The notes below the pieces were generated by a model. That model did no database searches. It saw only the letters and a program-made list of their open reading frames with translations, and was not told the origin of the DNA. Both the position numbers and the translations under genes were made by a program. A stretch of 64,000 nt of DNA from assembly GCF_003286085.1 (NCBI RefSeq), contig NW_020825559.1:1-64000 (forward strand), given 5' to 3'. Positions within the stretch are counted from its first letter, which is position 1, and each line of letters begins with the position of its first letter. Below, one piece after another: positions 11,201-21,481 of this stretch. This stretch comes from Drosophila persimilis. Lineage: Eukaryota; Arthropoda; Insecta; Diptera; Drosophilidae.

Positions 11201-11785
11201 AAGTGTTAGGTCTAGCACGTTGGATGAGGTCGGACCTACGAAGGTGTGCTCCTCCCCAACGTTTGCTATATATAGATTAGTTGCTAGTATAAAGTCTAAG
11301 AGTGACTCACCTCTGTCATTGATGTCGGTGCTTCCCCACACATTGTGGTGGGCATTGGCGTCCGTTCCGATGACGAGTTGATAGTTTTTGGTGCCGGCTT
11401 CTGTCACCAGGCTCCTGAGTTCGTCGGGTGGTGCGGGTCTGTCGTGAGCCATGTAGCAGGAAGCCACCAGAAGGCGCTTTTCCTCACTTTCCAACATCAC
11501 AACCGTCAGGTCATCCGTGCTGTAATGAGACATAAGGTAAGCATGGATTCCCTTTCGTACGAGTACAACGATTCTGTTCCTGCTTACCGATGTTGAGTAG
11601 AACAGGTTATGATTTGAGGACTTTAGTCCGGCCACTGAATTGCCTGTCGCAATCCAGGGCTCCTGGACTAGAGCTATGTCGGCGAGCCCTTGCTCCATGG
11701 CGATGAGGAGCTCCGCCGACGCAACCTTGCTTTTATGCAAGTTGAGCTGCAGCACACTCAGCATGGGTGGCTGGCTCACTTGCAC
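8094..11785 (-). pseudogene. LOA-like ORF2: endonuclease, RT, RNase H
   Basis: LINE replication protein starting at the ATG at 11785. The endonuclease (about residues 1-220) has LVQEPWI, GTDANAHHN and SFSDHKYIQF. RT starts at APGLDGI and DYRPISL; a one-base frameshift near 10090 separates these from VDISGAFNN, PQGGVLSPLLWN and AYADDISIL. An in-frame TAA at 9591-9593 follows. RNase H shows YTDGSK, FQAEVFAI, FVDSQAA and WVPSHQGIEGNEAAD. A Cys/His-rich tail (CRKCEQPG...HLICNCPAL) ends the protein. There is no native stop: the frame reads about 130 bases into antisense copia, to 8094. The start overlaps ORF1 by 53 bases in another frame. Confidence 0.88.
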
Positions 11786-13195
11786 CTGACGGGTTGACTA
11801 CCAGCGTCAGGTCATCGTCTTCCTCTTCTTCGTCTTCAAGCGCAAGACCCTGGGCGGCCTCCACGATGGACTCGAGACCTAGGTCCTTTTCCACCTCGCC
11901 TGCCTGCAGGGTATGCGCGTCCTTGTCCTCAGGGTGGCGCTTTTTGAGGCGCAGGTAGACGCTACGCATGTCCCACGCCATCTTCCCGAACTTGGGGTAT
12001 AGCAGATCCTCTGCTTCCTTGTTTATTTGGAGGATCACACACTGGCCCCCTCGTTGGGTAGTGGGCTACCAATGTGTAGGATCCTCCAATCGGCCGTTGG
12101 CACGTCCGCGTTTTGCCGCTGAAGGAGCTTCAGCGCTCGGTCCCCCTGGATTGTGATGGGGAAGAGTACCTTCGCCTTAGGCTTGGACGGGATAAGCTCC
12201 CGGTCCACAACCTCCAGCTTGGCCCCCTCCCACATCGCCTCCAGTTGGCAGACCGTTCGCGTCAGCCACCTTAGGGTTGGATCATCATTGCACTTCAGGA
12301 TCTTAACCCCATTTAGCCACCCAGCACCATCGAACGTGGGCATTGGGGCCGCGGGGTCTTCCTCCATCTGTGCAAAGAGTGCGTCGACAAGACGCGCGTG
12401 CACCAGCTTCCACTGTGCCGCTGACATCTTGCCGTTTTCTTCGCTGCGGTCAATGAGTGCCACGATCAGATGTCGTTTGGTCACATCGCTGACCTTCGCT
12501 TTCGGCTTCGTTGGCCGCTTTCGGTGGAGGGGCTGCACTCTTGGGCCCGCGTTGCCGCTTGCTCGCTGGAGTGTCCTTAATGGCACTCTCAGTCGAGCGT
12601 TGCCTCTTGGTGGCCATCATCTCCTCCCCCTTATTGGCATATTCGCCATTCGACGCCCTCATCTGTGGCATCCGAGCATAGTGTAGCCGACCCTCCTCTA
12701 CTCTCTGCTCGGCCCAGGCTAGCTTGACCTTCTCCTCCTGGGAGATGTCTGCTTTGCCTTGCAGCCGGCTTTTTATATTGAGGGCCGCTTTGTATTGGGC
12801 TTTGGCCGTCATCCCCTCCTTGGAACGCTTCGGCCCTTCCCTACGCAGGGAGCTGGTGCCTGGTTCCGGCGAGCGGAGAAGGCTCTCTTCATCCGTCCTG
12901 CTTAGAGAGAGCACGCTCTCCAGATCCGTGTCTGTATCGACTACGGCATCTGTGCGGCTCAACTTGCAGGCCACGGAGTGAGTTGTTTTTGTTGTTGTTA
13001 TTGTGGCAGTAGCTTTACAACTGACCTGGCCTGCTCCCGCCAAGTCTGAGGTGTGACCGCTGGCGACATGCAGAGAGGACTGCTCCTCCCCGTGCCCGCC
13101 GGTGGTAGCAGTCACGCTTTCCACCGACGTTTGGGTTGACATCCCAACCCGTGCTTGCTCCTTCTTCGACTCCATAGTTGGCCCGAGTGTCCATA
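11733..13195 (-). pseudogene. LOA-like ORF1, copy B, frameshifted
   Basis: RNA-binding-type ORF1 of the LINE. The likely start codon is at 13195, as in copy A, but an extra T near 13130 shifts the frame, so the visible open stretch starts at 13175. A second shift lies between 12450 and 12586 (KRQRGPKSAAPPPK to KRPTKPKAKV). A third lies at 12038, where a GT repeat has gained one unit. The second and third are shared with copy A and predate the duplication. The conserved C-terminal part resembles DUF4780. No zinc knuckle is seen. Confidence 0.75.
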
Positions 13196-13325
13196 CTGGT
13201 TAATATTTTTCGGGGGGACCACCCCCTAGCGTTTTAGGCCTGACCGCCAGGCACCTCTAGCCATGGCCCTGGTTCGGTTCCCCCGACTTTGAATCGGGAA
13301 GACGCCGGACCATAGCCTTAGCTAG

Positions 13326-13389
13326 ACACTGCATTACCCCGGACAGAGCAAGCGACAGTGCATTACCCTGGTCCGGGGTAATGCAGTGT
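13326..13389. repeat. 19-bp inverted repeat in LINE 5' UTR, copy B
   Basis: Arms at 13326-13344 and 13371-13389, identical to those in copy A, with the same internal third partial copy. Preservation in both copies only dates it before the duplication. Confidence 0.9.
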
Positions 13390-13542
13390 CCATTGCCCAG
13401 CCGGCACCCTCGTGGAGGGTTCAGCTAGAGGATTTTCGCCAGCCGCTAGATCACATAACACTTCCCAGAATGCACACCAACCACATTAGAATAACAATTG
13501 AATGTTACCTTTTTGATTTAATGATGAAAACTTTTTTTATAT

Positions 13543-14656
13543 TTTTATACCCGATACTCAAAATGAGTATTGGGGTATATTAGATTTGTGGTAAAAGTGG
13601 ATGTGTGTAACGTCCAGAAGGAATCGTTTCCGACCCTATAAAGTATATATATTCTTGATCAGCATCAATAGCCGAGTCGATTGAGCCCTGTCTGTCTGTC
13701 CGTCCGTCCGTCTGTCCGTCTGTCCGTCCCCTTCAGCGCCTAATGCTCAAAGACTATAAGAGCTAGAGCAACGATGTTTTGGATCCAGACTTCTGTGATA
13801 TGTCACTGCTACAAAAATATTTCAAAACTTTGCCCCGCCCACTTCCGCCCCCACAAAGGGCGAAAATCTGTGGCATCCACAATTTTAAAGATACGAGAAA
13901 ACCAAAAACGCAGAATCGTAGAGAATGTCCATTTCTTTTAGACTGCTGAATCTGAATTGGATCGTATTATTATTATAGGCAGCATCAAGAAAACAATTTC
14001 ATTTTTTCTCGCCCTGTCTCTCTCTAACACACACGTAGCATAGGCGGCTTTGCTTAGAGTAAAACATTAGCGCCTAGATCTCAGAGGACTGTAAAAGCTA
14101 GAGCAACCAAATTTGGTATCCACACTCCTAATATATCGGACCGAGACGAGTTTGTTTCAAAATTTCGCCACACCCCCTTCCGCCTCCGCAAAGGATGCAA
14201 ATCTGGGGATATTCACAAATCTCAGAGACTATTAAGGCTAGAGTAACCAAATTTAGTACCCGCACTCCTGTTAGATCTCACTATAAAACGTATATCTCAA
14301 AATTTCGCCCCACCCCCTTCCGCCACCACAAAGGACGAAAATCTGTTGCATCCACAATATTGCAGATTCGAGAAAACTAAAAACGCAGAATCATAAATAA
14401 TGACCATATCTATCCGGTTGCTGAATTTGGATTAGATCAGATAATTTTTGTAGCCAAAAGGAACAAATCAATTTGCATTGGCTACGCAGCGCCCGACGTC
14501 ACGCTCAGACTGATTTTCTGTCTCTCTCGCACGCATTCTTTGTCGTGTCGTTTAATATTAGACGCCGCCTGCTGGAGGAGAGCCATACTGACTTAGTATC
14601 GGGTATAACCGTAGAGTTGCGGTGTCCGCAGCAACTCACAACGTTCCCCCTCGTTT
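13543..14656 (+). mobile_element. Helentron H2, full length
   Basis: Duplicate of H1 within copy B, with the same termini, microsatellite and 3' hairpin. Its right end abuts the copia 3' tail directly, so it inserted into the copia end (T/T target) and not into the LINE body. Confidence 0.88.
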
Positions 14657-14699
14657 ATTTTTATGATTTTGATAATTAATGTTATTTTTGAGGGGGGCG
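14657..14699 (+). other. Copia 3' tail and polypurine tract, copy B
   Basis: The continuation of copia from 8226 after the nested insertions: a few codons to TAA, then GAGGGGGGCG before the LTR. Confidence 0.8.
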
Positions 14700-14948
14700 T
14701 GTTGGAATACGCCTATTCCCACATTCAAATAATAACATTAAATAATATTATCGATATGTTAGGTATTATTATTATGAGTTAGTCTGGTCACACTTGAAGT
14801 GTCGACGCTTCTTCTTCTTTTGTGATCTCAAGTGTGTGGACCGGTGTTGCACCAAAAAGTAATCAAGAAATACATAAATAATACTTAAAGAAAAACATAA
14901 CTTGTTACTGTCTTCCGTTTACTAATTGTCATAGCTAGTCTACCAATA
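14700..14948 (+). repeat. Copia-lineage 3' LTR
   Basis: Starts TGTTGGAATACG and ends CTACCAATA, then passes directly into helentron sequence (CGACACGAC...). The array therefore inserted into a minus-strand helentron; its left flank lies outside the window, so no target duplication can be checked. Confidence 0.88.
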
Positions 14949-15936
14949 CGACACGACAAAGAGTGCGTGCGAAAGAGACAGAAAATCAGTCTGAGCGTGA
15001 CGTCGGGCGCTGCGTAGCCAGTTCAAATTGATTTGTTCCTTTTGGCTATAAAAATGATCTGATCTGATTCAGCAGTCTGATAGATATGGTCATTATCTAT
15101 GATTCTGCGTTTTTAGTTTTCTCAAATCTGCAATATTGTGGATGCAACAGATTTTCGTCCTTTGTGGTGGCGGAAGGGGGTGGGGCGAAATTTTGAGATA
15201 TACGTTTTATAGTGAGATCTAACAGGAGTGCGGGTACTAAATTTGGTTACTCTAGCCTTAATAGTCTCTGAGATTTGTGAATATCCCCAGATTTGCATCC
15301 TTTGCGGGGGCGGAAGGGGGTGTGGCGAAATTTTGAAACAAACTCGTCTCGGTCCGATATATTAGGAGTGTGGATACCAAATTTGGTTGCTCTAGCTTTT
15401 ACAGTCCTCTGAGATCTAGGCGCTAATGTTTTACTCTAAGCAGAGAGAGACAGGGCGAGAAAAAATGAAATTGTTTTCTTGATGCTGCCTATAATAATAA
15501 TACGATCCAATTCAGATTCAGCAGTCTAAAAGATATGGTCATTCTCTACGATTCTGCGTTTTTGGTTTTCTTGTATCTTTAAAATTGTGGATGCCACAGA
15601 TTTTTGCCCTTTGTGGGGGCGGAAGTGGGCGGGGCAAAGTTTTGAAATATTTTTGTAGCAGTGACAGTGTATCACAGAAGTCCGGATACAAAAAATTGGT
15701 GCTCTGGCTCTTATAGTCTTTGAGCATTAGGCGCTAAAGGGGACGGACAGACGGACAGACGGACGGACGGACAGACGGACAGACAGACATGGCTCAATCG
15801 ACTCGGCTATTGATGCTGATCAAGAATATATATACTTTATGGGGTCGGAAACGATTCCTTCTGGACGTTACACACATCCACTTTTACCACAAATCTAATA
15901 TACCCCAATACTCATTTTGAGTATCGGGTATAAAAA
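14949..15936 (-). mobile_element. Helentron H3, 3' end removed by copia
   Basis: Minus-strand helentron lacking about the last 100 bases (hairpin and terminal CGTTT), which should lie on the far side of the copia array. The 5' end (GAGTATCGGGTATAAAAA on this strand) and the GTCY tract are present. A short internal deletion at about 15440 removes part of the GCCGCCTATGC segment found in other copies. Confidence 0.88.
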
Positions 15937-16026
15937 GAATTATCAATTTATAAGAAAGTTGCTACAGTAAATGGGTTTTCAATAATTAAATATTTCCATA
16001 ATATAACTATTTTTAACACAAAACAA

Positions 16027-16266
16027 GTGTTTTATGAAATAGATGGAATGGAGGCAGATTTACTAATAGGATTTAACCTTTTAAAGAAAATCGGAGCTGT
16101 TATTTATACAGGAAAGGGGACTTTAAGTTATAAAGACAATGAAGAGAAACTAATATATGATGAGGTTCTTTCTTTAAACAAATTAACCTTTATAGAAGGA
16201 AAAACCATCCTTCCATTGAAGGAATATATAATAAAAAAATATTTTGAAGAAGAAAATAGTCAATAG
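16027..16266 (+). pseudogene. Gypsy 1 protease C-terminal end
   Basis: The segment with ADLLIGFNLLKKIGA matches the conserved late helix and turn of retroviral-type proteases. The catalytic DSG/DTG triad is missing because the fragment starts after it, next to helentron H3. It stops at TAG 16264-16266. The repeats and RT downstream are in a different frame. Confidence 0.7.
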
Positions 16267-16516
16267 TTTGTGATTCAAATATCCTGAACCCGCCGTCGTT
16301 GAATCATCCGACATCCAAAGTTTTAATAGTTTGGGATTAAAATATCCTGAGCACGCCGTCGTTGAATTATCCGACACTAAAAGTTTGAATAGTTTGGGAT
16401 TAAAGAATCCTGAACACGCCGTCGTTGAATTATCCGACAATGAACAATTTAAACGTTTGGGATGCAAAAATCCTGAACGCGCCGTCGTAGAAATATCCGA
16501 CATACAAAGTTATGCA
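16265..16516 (+). repeat. Four 63-bp in-frame repeats between PR and RT of gypsy 1
   Basis: Four head-to-tail copies of 63 bases (starting at 16265, 16328, 16391 and 16454), each giving 21 residues of the pattern SLGLKNPEHAVVELSDxxS. The first copy has a TGA where the others have GGA; the other three are open and in frame with RT. The most constant part is the PEHAVVELSD core. I know of no such block at this place in canonical gypsy pol. Confidence 0.9.
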
Positions 16517-17074
16517 AATTCTGAATTGAAAAAAATGAAATTGTATAACACAATAACCTACAAAGAGGACAATTTAGAAAAACTCAGAGAGAAAATGGTA
16601 TCTATCATCGAAGAAGACCATGCCAATATAGATTTACAGTTACCGTTCAGAACGGATATAAAAGGAGAGATTAACACTGAACATGATAGACCGGTATATG
16701 GCAAACAGTATCCATACGCTTATTCGGTTAACGATTTCGTTAATAACGAAATAAGTAAAATGTTAGATGAAGGTATAATCAGACCTAGTAAATGCCCATA
16801 TAATTCACGGGTAATAGTAGTACCAAAGAAGGGAGTAAATGAGGACGGAACTTCTAAAAATAGATTAGTAATAGACTTTAAGAAACTTAATGAAAACACC
16901 ATACCGGATAGATACCCTATGCAAGATCCTTCAGTAATCCTTGCCAATTTAGGTAAGGCAAAGTATTTCTCGGCCATTGATTTAGAGTCAGGTTTCTATC
17001 AGATTTTAATGAGGGAATCAGATATTGAAAAAACATCTTTTTCCATAAATAACGGCAAATATGAATTTCTAAGA
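16331..17074 (+). pseudogene. Gypsy 1 reverse transcriptase, N-terminal part
   Basis: After the repeats comes the RT fingers/palm region: GIIRPSKCPYNSRVIVVPKK, NRLVIDFKKLNE and FSAIDLESGFYQI, then NNGKYEFLR. The frame is open from 16331 up to the LINE junction at 17074. The catalytic YIDD lies in the second half at 21664-21675. Function would need clean removal of the LINE, which does not happen. Confidence 0.85.
17070..17074. repeat. Target-site duplication of the CR1-like LINE (left)
   Basis: TAAGA here and TAAGA at 21572-21576 flank the LINE. Joining the flanks restores the gypsy RT frame (EFLR-MPMGL), which confirms both boundaries. Confidence 0.8.
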
Positions 17075-17636
17075 TTCGCTTCTAGCTCTTGCTTAATCCG
17101 GTTGTGTTTTTTTCTTGCTCCCGCATTCTCCGCCCTTTGCCTAAATATCATACAACATTGTTGTGACTTTGTTTTGATATATTTTCGCATCTCTTTAATT
17201 TGATTCTACTTTGTGTTAACCACCAGTGTTTTGTTAGTAAACAAGTGTTTAATTTAAATTCAATATTGCAATCATAACGCATCGGACTCGTGCAGGCAAT
17301 TTGTTATTGTTTTTTTGCTCAGTCTGCTTTTCGTTATCGCTTCTTCGGTGTGCACTGTTCTCGCGCATCAGCGTTTGCATCGCCCACACTCTCTCGTGAT
17401 TGTTGCTCTCACTCTCTCTGGATTGCTTATACTCTCCCTCTCTGTGGACTTTTCTTTTGTGTCTCTGCTTTGGTGAGTTTACTGCTCGTTTTCTGCACTT
17501 CGTTGGATCATCTGCTTTGAATTATTGCTGCTGCAGCTGATTGTCTGGCTCGCTCTGCTGTCTGCTCTCCTACTTTACCTGCGATCTAACTCCGCTCTTT
17601 TATTATTCGTGCACAGTGATTCTACTGCTGTCAATA

Positions 17637-18668
17637 ATGGCAATCGTTTGTAGTGCAAAGAAATGTGAATTCGGTGGTGTTATCATTGGTGATTCATTTC
17701 TTAGCTGCTGGCTGTGCGACAATTTTGCCCACATAAAATGTGCTGGTGGTGGAAATTTTGGCCGGTTGAATGATCTAATCTCGAAACGCATGGGCCTGTC
17801 TTGGTCATGTCTGGCTTGTCGGGAGATTGAGGCCGAAATGCGCACATTTATGAGACAGACTCGAACTGGGTTTCTGGATGTCCGGAAACAATTTGTTGCT
17901 CTCAACGAGAATTTTCTTGCCCTTGAATCACAGTTTCTTGGGCTCAAACTCTTGAGCGAATCGCCTAGACGGAAAATTCCGCATAATGATACCAATCTCT
18001 TGCAATCTAATCCGATTGGTACGCCTGCCTCCCACCTTAATCCATCGGCAGCATTTCCGTGTAGTCATGCCACGCCGTTGTCTGTAAATCCGCCAACGGT
18101 GGCTCCGGAGTTCTTTACACCGAGCAATGTGGCCGTCACTTCTGACGCGGTGAGTGCTCCTAGTGCGGGTGTGCTGGTTGCTGACGACGTCTTGCCAACT
18201 CCTGCTCCAATTCCTGCTCCAATTCCTGTTCCAATTCCTGCTCCAATTCCTGCTCCAATTTCTGCTCCAATTCCTGCTACAACCATTGCTGCCAATTCCT
18301 CTGCCCTTGGACCGAGATCTCTTTTAGGAGTGGCTCCACCATCTCGATCTCGCTCGGGACTTCAACTTAGAGCAGTGGTCCCTCGGAAAGCAATATTTGT
18401 TTCTCGTCTTATTCCTGAGGCTACAACAGAGGATGTTAAACAACATCTCTCCTCTAAACTTAACACCTCGCCTGTTGATATAGTTGTGACTAAATTTACA
18501 TTTAAACATAAGCGCAACATATCATCATTTAAAATTCTTCTCCCTGATTCTTTACTATCCAGTTCTCTAAAACCGTCAATATGGCCTGAGCATACAATTG
18601 TGCATGAGTTCCTTCTCAAAGATTCGAACTCGAATCCTAGAATAACTGAACATGCTCCAAAAAACTGA
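17637..18668 (+). CDS. CR1-like ORF1 protein with PHD-like zinc finger
   Basis: A 343-residue protein. I chose the ATG at 17637 (context CAATAATGG); the open frame extends upstream to 17541 without an ATG. Residues about 5-60 form a PHD-like finger with the spacing CxxxxC...CWLCxxxxHxxC...WSCLAC. A proline-rich stretch of PIPAPI repeats follows near residues 185-215, then a basic C-terminal domain. CR1-group ORF1 proteins carry such fingers and bind element RNA or chromatin. The stop TGA (18666-18668) shares a base with the ORF2 ATG. Confidence 0.88.
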   Translation: MAIVCSAKKCEFGGVIIGDSFLSCWLCDNFAHIKCAGGGNFGRLNDLISKRMGLSWSCLACREIEAEMRTFMRQTRTGFLDVRKQFVALNENFLALESQFLGLKLLSESPRRKIPHNDTNLLQSNPIGTPASHLNPSAAFPCSHATPLSVNPPTVAPEFFTPSNVAVTSDAVSAPSAGVLVADDVLPTPAPIPAPIPVPIPAPIPAPISAPIPATTIAANSSALGPRSLLGVAPPSRSRSGLQLRAVVPRKAIFVSRLIPEATTEDVKQHLSSKLNTSPVDIVVTKFTFKHKRNISSFKILLPDSLLSSSLKPSIWPEHTIVHEFLLKDSNSNPRITEHAPKN

Positions 18669-21481
18669 TGTACTATTTTTCCATTCACTATCAGAACGTT
18701 CGCAGTTTGCTGGGAAAATTGCGTCAAATTCATACTAATAGCGCGTCCTTTGATTTCGATGCCATCGCGTTTACCGAAACCTGGCTTAACTCCTCTGTCA
18801 ATGATCATGAAATTTTCATTGATAGTTACACTATTTATAGAATGGACCGCCCATCTTTTGCAGGAGGGGTTCTGATTGCAGTTAAATCTGTTTTCTCATC
18901 TGAGTTATTCCCATTTAATAACATTCACGGAATTGAATTTGTTGCAGTCAAAGTTCGTGTTGGCTCCGCATTTTTCTATTTAACCTGCTCTTACATTCCT
19001 CCCAGGTCTGATGCTGAGCTTTACTTACACCACCTCTCAGCAATTAACATTGTTGTTTCTGCATTAGGGTGCCATGATCGAATTATTGTCATGGGGGACT
19101 TTAACCTCCCATTTCTTTCTTGGCTGCCTTGTGATGACGCTAACCTATTGTTTCCCAATTGCCATAATGACTTTATCAATGGGCTAACGGATAGTTCCCT
19201 TGTCCAAATTAATGCCGTTAAAAACATGAGGGACAGACTTCTTGGCCTCGTTTTTGTTAACGATGGTTCTCTTGCTACGGTATCTAGAGCAAGTCCAATA
19301 TCTCTCCCTGAAGATCCTTACCATCCAACTTTGTTGATATCCCTGGAGTGTACACAATCTGGATGTGTTGACAGTTCCATGGCTCCTTGTCACATAAAGT
19401 GTTTTCGCAAAACAAACTTTATCGATTTAGATCTACATCTCTCGCGTGTTGATTGGTCGTTTCTTTATTCATTACCGAACATAGATGCAACTGTTAACTC
19501 GTTTTATAGTTCTATTTACTCCGCCCTAAATACGTTTGTTCCAGATATCACTGTACCTGTATCGTCCAAGCCTCCTTGGTTCTCCAAGTATTTATCATAC
19601 TTAAAAAATAATAAATCCCGGCTCTTTAAAAAGTACCAGAAGTCGGGCTCCACGTTGGCTTTAGCTCTATACTCCTCCGCTCGCTCTCTGTTCCTTGCCG
19701 TCAATAGTCAGTGTTATAATCATTACCTTTCACAATGTAGTAGAAACTTTCGTAGTGATCCTAAAAAATTCTATTCGTTCGTTAACTCTAAGCGCAAGTC
19801 AAACGTTTTTCCTCCGTCCCTTCATTACCAGAACAAAACAGAAGCTTCTGCTGTTGGTATTGCAAATTTATTCGCTAACTTTTTCCAAACAACGTACTCG
19901 TCTCATATTTACAACGCATCCACTCCGTATCCGTACCAGCTACCTCAAGCTAACAGCATTTTTCTGCCCTTTTTCGAGGAAAGCGTTGTTCTGGAAGGTT
20001 TGTCATCTATGGACATATCGTTTTCTGCGGGTCCAGATAAGGTACCAAGTTGCATCTTAAAACACTGTGCCCAGTCCCTTTGCAAACCCTTGACCTTTCT
20101 CTTCAACCTCTCTTTGGAACAGTCTTATCTCCCAGTAATTTGGAATGAGTCCTATATCATTCCGCTTCACAAAAAAGGTTCAAGATCAAACATTGAAAAC
20201 TATCGTGGTATCGCAAAGCTTTCCGCCATCCCGAAGCTTCTTGAGTTCCTGGTCACCCGGCAACTGCAACATCTTTGTTGCAGCTTGATATCTCCGTCGC
20301 AACACGGTTTTTTCAGACATCGTTCAACATCGACTAACCTTCTTGAGTTTTCTAACCTAATCCACCGTGGTTTTCAAATTGGTTCGCAGACGGATGTAGT
20401 TTTTACTGACTTCAGCAAGGCATTCGATTCTGTGAACCATGCTCTGCTTATTCACAAGCTCTCTTTATTAGGGTTCCCAACGAATCTTCTAGATTGGATT
20501 TTGTCCTATCTCTCTAACCGCACTCAACGTGTTTTGTTTTCTAACGTGTTGTCAAATACTGTAAATGTTACTTCAGGTGTGCCACAGGGAAGTCATCTGG
20601 GCCCGCTTCTGTTCATTTTATTTGTGAATGACCTTCCTCAAGTTATAACATACTCTACTACACTAATGTATGCTGATGATGTCAAAATCTGTCTTTCTTA
20701 CTCTGATTGGTATTTGCACACACGCCTTCAACTTGATCTAAGTGAACTACTATTGTGGTGTTCAACTAATCTTCTTTTTCTGAACCTTTCCAAATGCAAA
20801 CTTATGACATTTTACCGTCGCGCTCCTCATTTTGTCCCATATGTTCTAGGAAATCATGTCCTTGAACGAATTTCGAGTTCAAATGACCTCGGAGTCCTTT
20901 TTGATCATAAGATGTGTTTTAACATCCATATAGCTGCAACTGTAAATAAAGCTAAGGGTGTTTTAGCGTTCATCAAGCGTTGGTCCAAGGAGTTTGACGA
21001 CCCGTACGTTACAAAACAACTGTACATCTCGTTAGTACGTCCTATATTGGAGTATTGTTCTTGTGTGTGGAGCCCGCAGTATAAAGAACAGCAGGCTGTT
21101 ATTGAATCCGTGCAAAAGCAATTTTTAATTTTTGCCCTTCGGAACTTTAACTGGGACTCAGGTAGAATCTTGCCACCCTACCGGTCTAGGCTAAATCTTA
21201 TTGACCTGCCGTCGTTGCACCATCGCAGAATATGCAATGGCGTAATGTTCGTGCACAAGCTCCTTCTTGGGACTGTTGACTCCCAAACTCTCTTGGGTCA
21301 GATTGACTTGGCCGTTCCATCTAGACCTACCCGTACTTTTAGGCCTAATTTTTCTGATCATGAACCTTTTAGGGTTTTCTGCCATAATTATAACTCCCTC
21401 TGTCAAACCCTATCCCCTGAATTGTCTCTTAAACTAATTGCATGCAATATTTATAATCATTTAAATTTAGCTAACTTTTAA
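18668..21481 (+). CDS. CR1-like ORF2: endonuclease-reverse transcriptase, intact
   Basis: A 937-residue protein with no internal stop. The N-terminal endonuclease (to about residue 225) has YQNVRSL, FTETWLN, YIPPRSD and MGDFNLP. Its last motif reads DPYHPTL, where most relatives have a Ser-Asp-His, so catalytic competence is uncertain. RT motifs are SAGPDKVP, YRGIAKLSAIPKL, FTDFSKAFDSV, SGVPQGSHLGPLLF and the catalytic LMYADDVKI. No RNase H is present, as is usual for CR1. Translation probably depends on reinitiation at TGATG after ORF1. Confidence 0.9.
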   Translation: MYYFSIHYQNVRSLLGKLRQIHTNSASFDFDAIAFTETWLNSSVNDHEIFIDSYTIYRMDRPSFAGGVLIAVKSVFSSELFPFNNIHGIEFVAVKVRVGSAFFYLTCSYIPPRSDAELYLHHLSAINIVVSALGCHDRIIVMGDFNLPFLSWLPCDDANLLFPNCHNDFINGLTDSSLVQINAVKNMRDRLLGLVFVNDGSLATVSRASPISLPEDPYHPTLLISLECTQSGCVDSSMAPCHIKCFRKTNFIDLDLHLSRVDWSFLYSLPNIDATVNSFYSSIYSALNTFVPDITVPVSSKPPWFSKYLSYLKNNKSRLFKKYQKSGSTLALALYSSARSLFLAVNSQCYNHYLSQCSRNFRSDPKKFYSFVNSKRKSNVFPPSLHYQNKTEASAVGIANLFANFFQTTYSSHIYNASTPYPYQLPQANSIFLPFFEESVVLEGLSSMDISFSAGPDKVPSCILKHCAQSLCKPLTFLFNLSLEQSYLPVIWNESYIIPLHKKGSRSNIENYRGIAKLSAIPKLLEFLVTRQLQHLCCSLISPSQHGFFRHRSTSTNLLEFSNLIHRGFQIGSQTDVVFTDFSKAFDSVNHALLIHKLSLLGFPTNLLDWILSYLSNRTQRVLFSNVLSNTVNVTSGVPQGSHLGPLLFILFVNDLPQVITYSTTLMYADDVKICLSYSDWYLHTRLQLDLSELLLWCSTNLLFLNLSKCKLMTFYRRAPHFVPYVLGNHVLERISSSNDLGVLFDHKMCFNIHIAATVNKAKGVLAFIKRWSKEFDDPYVTKQLYISLVRPILEYCSCVWSPQYKEQQAVIESVQKQFLIFALRNFNWDSGRILPPYRSRLNLIDLPSLHHRRICNGVMFVHKLLLGTVDSQTLLGQIDLAVPSRPTRTFRPNFSDHEPFRVFCHNYNSLCQTLSPELSLKLIACNIYNHLNLANF

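Larger units (their letters stand above)
8227..13500 (-). mobile_element. LOA-like LINE, copy B, inserted in copia 3' end
   Basis: The more complete LINE copy, 5.3 kb: 5' UTR with hairpin, ORF1 and ORF2 (endonuclease, RT, RNase H, Cys-rich tail). The 3' junction with copia falls at about 8226 and no 3' UTR or A-rich tail is seen, so the 3' end is truncated or this family has almost none. A weak imperfect target duplication is possible (AACAAATTA at 8215-8223 and AACAATT near 13492). If true, bases 13500-13542 are displaced copia 3' sequence. Confidence 0.85.
3602..14948 (+). mobile_element. copia: Copia-lineage retrotransposon with nested LINE and helentron
   Basis: LTR, primer site, gag, protease, integrase, RT and RNase H occur in the Ty1/copia order (INT before RT). 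The coding region stops at 8226, where the LOA-like LINE begins. The copia 3' tail, polypurine tract and 3' LTR resume at 14657-14948 after the helentron. Removing 8227-14656 gives an element of about 4.9 kb, close to the usual copia length. Both LTRs are nearly identical, yet gag and pol carry several stops and frameshifts. A broken unit with fresh-looking LTRs fits LTR homogenisation by recombination. Confidence 0.88.
11098..14948. repeat. Tandem duplication, copy B
   Basis: Counterpart of 1-3850. It starts inside the LINE ORF2 only because the window starts there; the true unit is LTR to LTR (3602 to 14699). Differences from copy A are mostly single-base gains or losses (near 88, 186, 410, 1216, 1337, 2037, 2199, 2448 and 3258 of copy A) with only a few substitutions. 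Real divergence normally gives more substitutions than indels. Confidence 0.9.

Noticed and set aside
17637..17830. PHD-like finger as a sign of a host chromatin gene
   Set aside because: It is followed by an endonuclease-RT ORF with TGATG overlap and bounded by a target duplication; CR1-type ORF1.
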